IMG/VR virus record: IMGVR_UViG_3300031963_012204
Coordinates: 1 to 22,616 of that record
Direction: 5' to 3' (one strand)
DNA: 22,616 nucleotides
Source: a virus
The translations under genes and the position numbers were made by a program. Shown here piece by piece: positions 19,576-22,616 of this stretch. Each line of letters begins with the position of its first letter. Within the stretch, counting starts at the first letter, position 1. The notes under the pieces are model-generated. The model did no database searches, was not told the DNA's origin, and was given only the letters and a program-made list of their open reading frames with translations.

Positions 19576-20192
19576 GGTTGAATGCCATTGACCCAGCCCT
19601 CGCTGGCGATGAAATCGATCGGGCCGGTTTCGCCGGCTTCCTCAATCTCGGCGTAAAGCTGGTTGAGTCGCGATTGATTGGCGAAGGTTGCGGACATGAG
19701 CAGTTCGTGGCGATCAATCAGGTCGCGGAACTCCTGCCCTTGATTGTTGGCGGCCACCTGTTCCTTGGCGTAGGCCAGCATCTCGGCGTAGCCCGGTGCC
19801 TGCGGCCACAGCTCGGCTTGAGCACGGGCGGCATAGCCCTCCACCAGTGTGCGAAGCTCCGCTTTGCTGCGGCGGATGATGACTTCCGTGCGCTGGTATG
19901 TGCCTTTGGGATGCCCTTGCGGTGCGTCAGGAATCGGGACCAGATTCCATCCGCTGGCGATGTCGTCCACCCGGAAGTATTCGGGGTCATAGGGGACCGA
20001 CTGGAACGGAACGATCTCATAGAAATCGAACGCCTGATCGTGCACCAGGCCGTTGAGGAACGGCCACTGAACGCCGGCAGGGTTGAGCACCTGACCGTCA
20101 ACGACGGCCACGTATCGCTTGACACTCTGTCCGGTTTCGACGTTGTATTCAACGCCGGTTGTCGGGTTGATAGCAGTGATGGGATTGGACAT
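19572..20192 (-). CDS. Fibre-associated protein
   Basis: A 206-residue protein beginning [20 protein letters not shown]. The N-terminal 110 residues are beta-rich (YVAVVDGQVLNPAGVQWPFL, DFYEIVPFQSVPYDPEYFRV), and the remainder is a long helical segment (AELRTLVEGYAARAQAELWP onward). This resembles the layout of phage tail-fibre assembly or chaperone-like proteins with DUF4376-type helical ends, but I am not certain. Its position between two fibre genes supports an assembly or structural role. It starts one base inside the collagen gene stop. Confidence 0.6.
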   Translation of the reverse strand: MSNPITAINPTTGVEYNVETGQSVKRYVAVVDGQVLNPAGVQWPFLNGLVHDQAFDFYEIVPFQSVPYDPEYFRVDDIASGWNLVPIPDAPQGHPKGTYQRTEVIIRRSKAELRTLVEGYAARAQAELWPQAPGYAEMLAYAKEQVAANNQGQEFRDLIDRHELLMSATFANQSRLNQLYAEIEEAGETGPIDFIASEGWVNGIQP

Positions 20193-21466
20193 TAGGAATA
20201 CCTCACGAGGATGGTGAAAATGTGGCCCGAAGATCCGGTGCCGACTGACACCAGATCAACGCCCAAGGTGTCGCCAGCAGCCAGCGATTGAGACCCGGTA
20301 AGGGTGCCGGTCGCGTCGGTGAAGATGGCGCTTGAAGCAAGGCTGGCGTTGGCAGATAACAGCGACGTCTTGGTGCCGCTGCGGCGGGCGTAGAGCATCG
20401 CCGTGCTGGCGGTAGAGCCGGTAGATGTGGGCGCCAGCTCCCACGTTGCGCCCACCACGGTGCACGCACGCGGCACTGTGGTCTCGACGTGGTTGTTGCC
20501 AACCGTCGCGGTTTCGCCCGTGTTGGAAACACGGAGTTTGATGACGTCGGTGAACGCAAGGGCGCCGCTGGTGATGCTCAGACCGCCGCTGAGCGGGGCA
20601 CCTGCAGCGCTGCCGCCGTTGTTGTAGATGAATTGGCCATCGCTGCCCGCTACCGGGCCAGCTGGGCCTTGGGGTCCGGTGGCACCAGCCGCGCCTGCCA
20701 CCCCCTGAGGCCCGGTATCACCCTGCGGACCAGTCGGGCCCTGTGGACCTGTCGCTCCGGATGCCCCCGCAGGCCCCTGCGGTCCAGTCGGGCCCGCCGG
20801 ACCTTGAGGGCCAGTAAGTCCCGCCGCCCCATCCGCTCCGGGGTCACCCTTCGCCGCCAGCAGTTGCCAGAATGTTGCGTTGGGCGGGGATTGGTTCGTG
20901 CTGTTCGCTATGGCAACATACGACGATCCCTGATGCGTAACTGCATCAAAGGTCGCGGCAGAGTAGGCAGTAGCGGAACTCCAAGACCCGCGCCAGTTCG
21001 TAGAACCTCCACTGGGGCCAGTCGGGCCCGCCGGGCCTTGAGGACCGGTCGCCCCTGCTGCCCCTGCTGCCCCAGTGTCGCCCTTGGGACCCTGTGGGCC
21101 CGTCGGACCGGCCGGACCCTGCGGGCCTGTGACCCCTGTTGCGCCGGTGTTGCCGGTGTCCCCCTTGATGCCTTGCGGGCCCTGAGGGCCAGTCGGGCCC
21201 GTTGGGCCCGCCGGACCTTGAGGGCCCGTCGCCGTTACCGTCGCGGTGACTCGATTCCCGGGATCATCATAAGTGAATGAGATTCCGGTATGCCCGCCTG
21301 CGGTGAGCAGCGCCGCCGCGGCGTCTTGGATCTCCTCCGTCGTGGCGCCGCCACCCGTACCAGTGCCCCCGGGTCCAGGCGGGCCGGGAATCGTCACCTC
21401 GAGGACGATGACGCCCGTCGCTTCGACGAACTCAACCTGAACCGGCGTGCCGACGATCGTGCTCAT
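20192..21466 (-). CDS. Collagen-like tail fibre with embedded carbohydrate-binding-like domain
   Basis: A 424-residue fibre protein. Residues about 1-80 form a head-proximal domain; 81-153 and 207-270 are Gly-x-y collagen repeats rich in [10 protein letters not shown]; between them, about 157-203 ([20 protein letters not shown] to NATFWQLLA) resembles a small carbohydrate-binding module of the CBM5/12 type; 275-424 form a C-terminal Ser/Thr-rich knob, probably for trimerisation and receptor binding. Collagen-like segments in phages act as rigid triple-helical stalks. Starts ATGA from the preceding gene. Confidence 0.85.
   Translation of the reverse strand: MSTIVGTPVQVEFVEATGVIVLEVTIPGPPGPGGTGTGGGATTEEIQDAAAALLTAGGHTGISFTYDDPGNRVTATVTATGPQGPAGPTGPTGPQGPQGIKGDTGNTGATGVTGPQGPAGPTGPQGPKGDTGAAGAAGATGPQGPAGPTGPSGGSTNWRGSWSSATAYSAATFDAVTHQGSSYVAIANSTNQSPPNATFWQLLAAKGDPGADGAAGLTGPQGPAGPTGPQGPAGASGATGPQGPTGPQGDTGPQGVAGAAGATGPQGPAGPVAGSDGQFIYNNGGSAAGAPLSGGLSITSGALAFTDVIKLRVSNTGETATVGNNHVETTVPRACTVVGATWELAPTSTGSTASTAMLYARRSGTKTSLLSANASLASSAIFTDATGTLTGSQSLAAGDTLGVDLVSVGTGSSGHIFTILVRYS
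20657..21226 (-). repeat. Collagen repeat tracts at nucleotide level
   Basis: Two GC-rich tracts of nine-base Gly-Pro-Gln and Gly-Pro-Ala/Thr units, interrupted by the 157-203 domain at about 20858-20998. The repetition is visible in both DNA strands (GGGCC and GGACC patterns). It may let the stalk length vary by slippage. Confidence 0.75.
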
Positions 21467-21831
21467 GCCGCCGCCTCCGTGACGTTGCGGTTCAACACGG
21501 CGGGACCTTCCATCAGGAAGTTCCGCTCACCGGTTGCCGGAACCCAGAGGAGGTCCCAGTAGCCGTCTTTCGTGACGGCCCTGGTCTGCTCCCATGTTGC
21601 GCTGATCGTCAGCCGCCCGCGGACGCGGTTGGCGTCGTCAGGATCCCAACCGGTTTCTGCCCTGACGATCCACGTAACTGTCAGCGGCAGCAGCAGGGTT
21701 CCGCGCTTTTCGTTATTCCACACGCTTGCATAGACTTCCGCCCCGGTGCAATCAAAAAGCAGCCGGATCTCGTGCTCTAGCGTCCCCCGCTGGGGGATGG
21801 TGAGCGGTACGGTGGCGGGCGCCGTGGTCAT
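21463..21831 (-). CDS. Small virion-associated protein upstream of the fibre
   Basis: A 122-residue, beta-rich protein, [20 protein letters not shown], with [20 protein letters not shown] and [19 protein letters not shown]. It resembles small immunoglobulin-like or baseplate/fibre-connector proteins of phages, but I cannot name the family. It starts 21 bases after the terminator of the preceding gene and ends in ATGA with the collagen fibre, so they are a unit. GAGG just before the ATG is close to ideal in sequence but tightly spaced. Confidence 0.6.
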   Translation of the reverse strand: MTTAPATVPLTIPQRGTLEHEIRLLFDCTGAEVYASVWNNEKRGTLLLPLTVTWIVRAETGWDPDDANRVRGRLTISATWEQTRAVTKDGYWDLLWVPATGERNFLMEGPAVLNRNVTEAAA

Positions 21832-21842
21832 GCCTCAGTTTT

Positions 21843-21875
21843 CCCGCCAACAAAAAAGGCGGGCATCAGCCCGCC
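21843..21875 (-). terminator. Rho-independent terminator after the structural gene, with an extra complementary arm
   Basis: On the minus strand GGCGGG (21875-21870), a six-base loop and CCCGCC (21863-21858) are followed by six T (21857-21852), a clear terminator 25 bases beyond the gene stop. A further GGCGGG (21848-21843) lies past the T-run and can also pair with the CCCGCC arm in read-through RNA. Confidence 0.9.
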
Positions 21876-21900
21876 TCTCGTGTCACCCGGTCGCAGCTCG

Positions 21901-22584
21901 TCAGCCGAGCTGGAAATACAGGGTGTTGGTGCCGGCAGGCACGGCGACGCCGTTGGTCACATCCCCGGTGCCGGAAGCGCTGGTGATGTTGGCATGGGTG
22001 CGGGCGTAGCTGATGGTGGTAGCAGCCACCGCGGTCACGACATAGGTCCCGTTGAAAACTGCGTTGCTGCAGTTCGCCACGGTGGTCGTGTCGCCCACCA
22101 GAACGCTATGGGTGCCAACCGTGATGGTGGCAACGTTGGAGGTGAGGGCTATGTTCGAGATCGACAAGGTGCCGATCCCAGGAACCGCTTTGACGGCCAT
22201 CACGCGGCAGTCACCGGCGATGGTGGGGCTGGTGCCGGCACGAACGGCAGTTTCGATCTGCCGGCCGGTGATCGCGATCTCGTTGGTGGAAGAAGCCGAG
22301 TAGGAGATCCGACCCACCTCGATCCAGTTCGTAACGGCAGCGAGACCAGAACCCCGAGGCACATGAGCGACGGAGATGACATGGCCACCAGCGGAGTTGC
22401 TGGCCTGGCCGACACCGACGAACTTGAGAATATCGGTGGCGTTGAGCTTGGTGTCCAGGAGCTGAGCAGCCCCGGTGCGGGTGGTCGCTGCGCGGTTCTC
22501 CCAAGCACCGACAGCACCGACGAGAACGGCGGAGGCGTCGAGTTGATAGAACCGCTGATCAGCGAGTCCAGTTGCGCGAGTCAT
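21901..22584 (-). CDS. Probable structural (tail or head-decoration) protein
   Basis: A 227-residue protein starting MTRATGLADQRFYQLDASAV. The first half has VLVGAVGAWENRAATTRTGA and DTKLNATDILKFVGVG; the second half (ISNIALTSNVATITVGTHSV, VVTAVAATTISYART) reads as an immunoglobulin-like beta domain. Low charge, Ala/Thr/Gly-rich composition and a strong terminator suggest an abundant virion protein, such as a major tail or decoration protein. An in-frame stop lies just upstream, so the start is fixed at or after ATG 22584. It lacks a Shine-Dalgarno sequence. Confidence 0.6.
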   Translation of the reverse strand: MTRATGLADQRFYQLDASAVLVGAVGAWENRAATTRTGAAQLLDTKLNATDILKFVGVGQASNSAGGHVISVAHVPRGSGLAAVTNWIEVGRISYSASSTNEIAITGRQIETAVRAGTSPTIAGDCRVMAVKAVPGIGTLSISNIALTSNVATITVGTHSVLVGDTTTVANCSNAVFNGTYVVTAVAATTISYARTHANITSASGTGDVTNGVAVPAGTNTLYFQLG

Positions 22585-22605
22585 GAATCAGAAAAGCAAA
22601 GGGAC

Positions 22606-22613
22606 AGGAGGTG
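22606..22613 (+). promoter_or_regulatory. Strong Shine-Dalgarno sequence pointing out of the window
   Basis: AGGAGGTG on the + strand, three bases from the window end, is among the best ribosome binding sites in the window. It suggests a + strand gene starting just beyond 22616, divergent from the structural gene. On the minus strand the same bases read CACCTCCT, the 16S anti-Shine-Dalgarno sequence. Confidence 0.35.
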
Positions 22614-22616
22614 AAG

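Noticed and set aside
1-22616. tRNA, rRNA, integrase, attachment site or insertion sequence
   Set aside because: No cloverleaf, rRNA-like stretch, transposase, integrase motif or terminal inverted repeats were found on reading, so the mode of maintenance remains open.

Overview
The window looks like part of a tailed cyanophage genome or cyanobacterial prophage, most likely from a picocyanobacterium of the Synechococcus/Cyanobium type. The phage assignment rests on a replication/recombination set (SSB, a helicase with a DNA methyltransferase, a RecT annealing protein, a RecE-like nuclease), many tiny overlapping ORFs, a lysozyme next to small membrane proteins, and collagen-like tail fibre genes. 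The cyanobacterial assignment rests on a cyAbrB-type regulator, a SufE domain of cyanobacterial style, a sigma factor resembling cyanobacterial group 2 sigmas, and high GC. No integrase, terminase, portal or capsid gene is visible, so I cannot decide between a free phage, a prophage and a phage-plasmid. All names come from reading the sequence; no database was searched.

Layout. (1) Bases 1-6877, + strand: pentapeptide-repeat protein (5' cut by the window), SSB, sigma-70 family factor, a string of small proteins (two with Cys/His clusters), SNF2-like helicase overlapping a beta-class DNA methyltransferase, a shrunken P-loop protein that looks like a dNMP kinase with its middle removed, an ASCH-like phage protein, and an ORF in which a short phage-like N-terminus runs into a complete SufE domain. 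(2) 6878-9409, control region: a possible membrane-tethered helix-turn-helix protein, small genes separated by a duplicated GCCGG hairpin, a likely minus-strand small gene divergent from a cyAbrB gene with an inverted repeat between them, a good rho-independent terminator, and about 200 non-coding bases with a dyad flanked by direct repeats. (3) 9410-16129, + strand: RecT, a run of accessory genes, the RecE-like nuclease, then many small ORFs. (4) 16126-22584, minus strand: reading in the direction of transcription, a probable structural protein with its own terminator, a small virion-associated protein, a collagen-like fibre with an embedded carbohydrate-binding-like domain, a fibre-associated protein, a second fibre/lectin-like protein, small membrane proteins (holin/spanin candidates), two small unknowns, and a modular endolysin. 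The early and late arms converge at 16126-16129, where the two stop codons overlap.

How it may work together (inference). SSB, RecT and the RecE-like nuclease form a Red-like recombination set; the helicase and methyltransferase would act on phage or host DNA; the sigma factor, cyAbrB and the membrane HTH protein are three candidate transcription controllers; SufE could feed sulfur to Fe-S cluster assembly. Most + strand genes are joined by ATGA stop/start overlaps, which implies long co-translated messages with few internal promoters.
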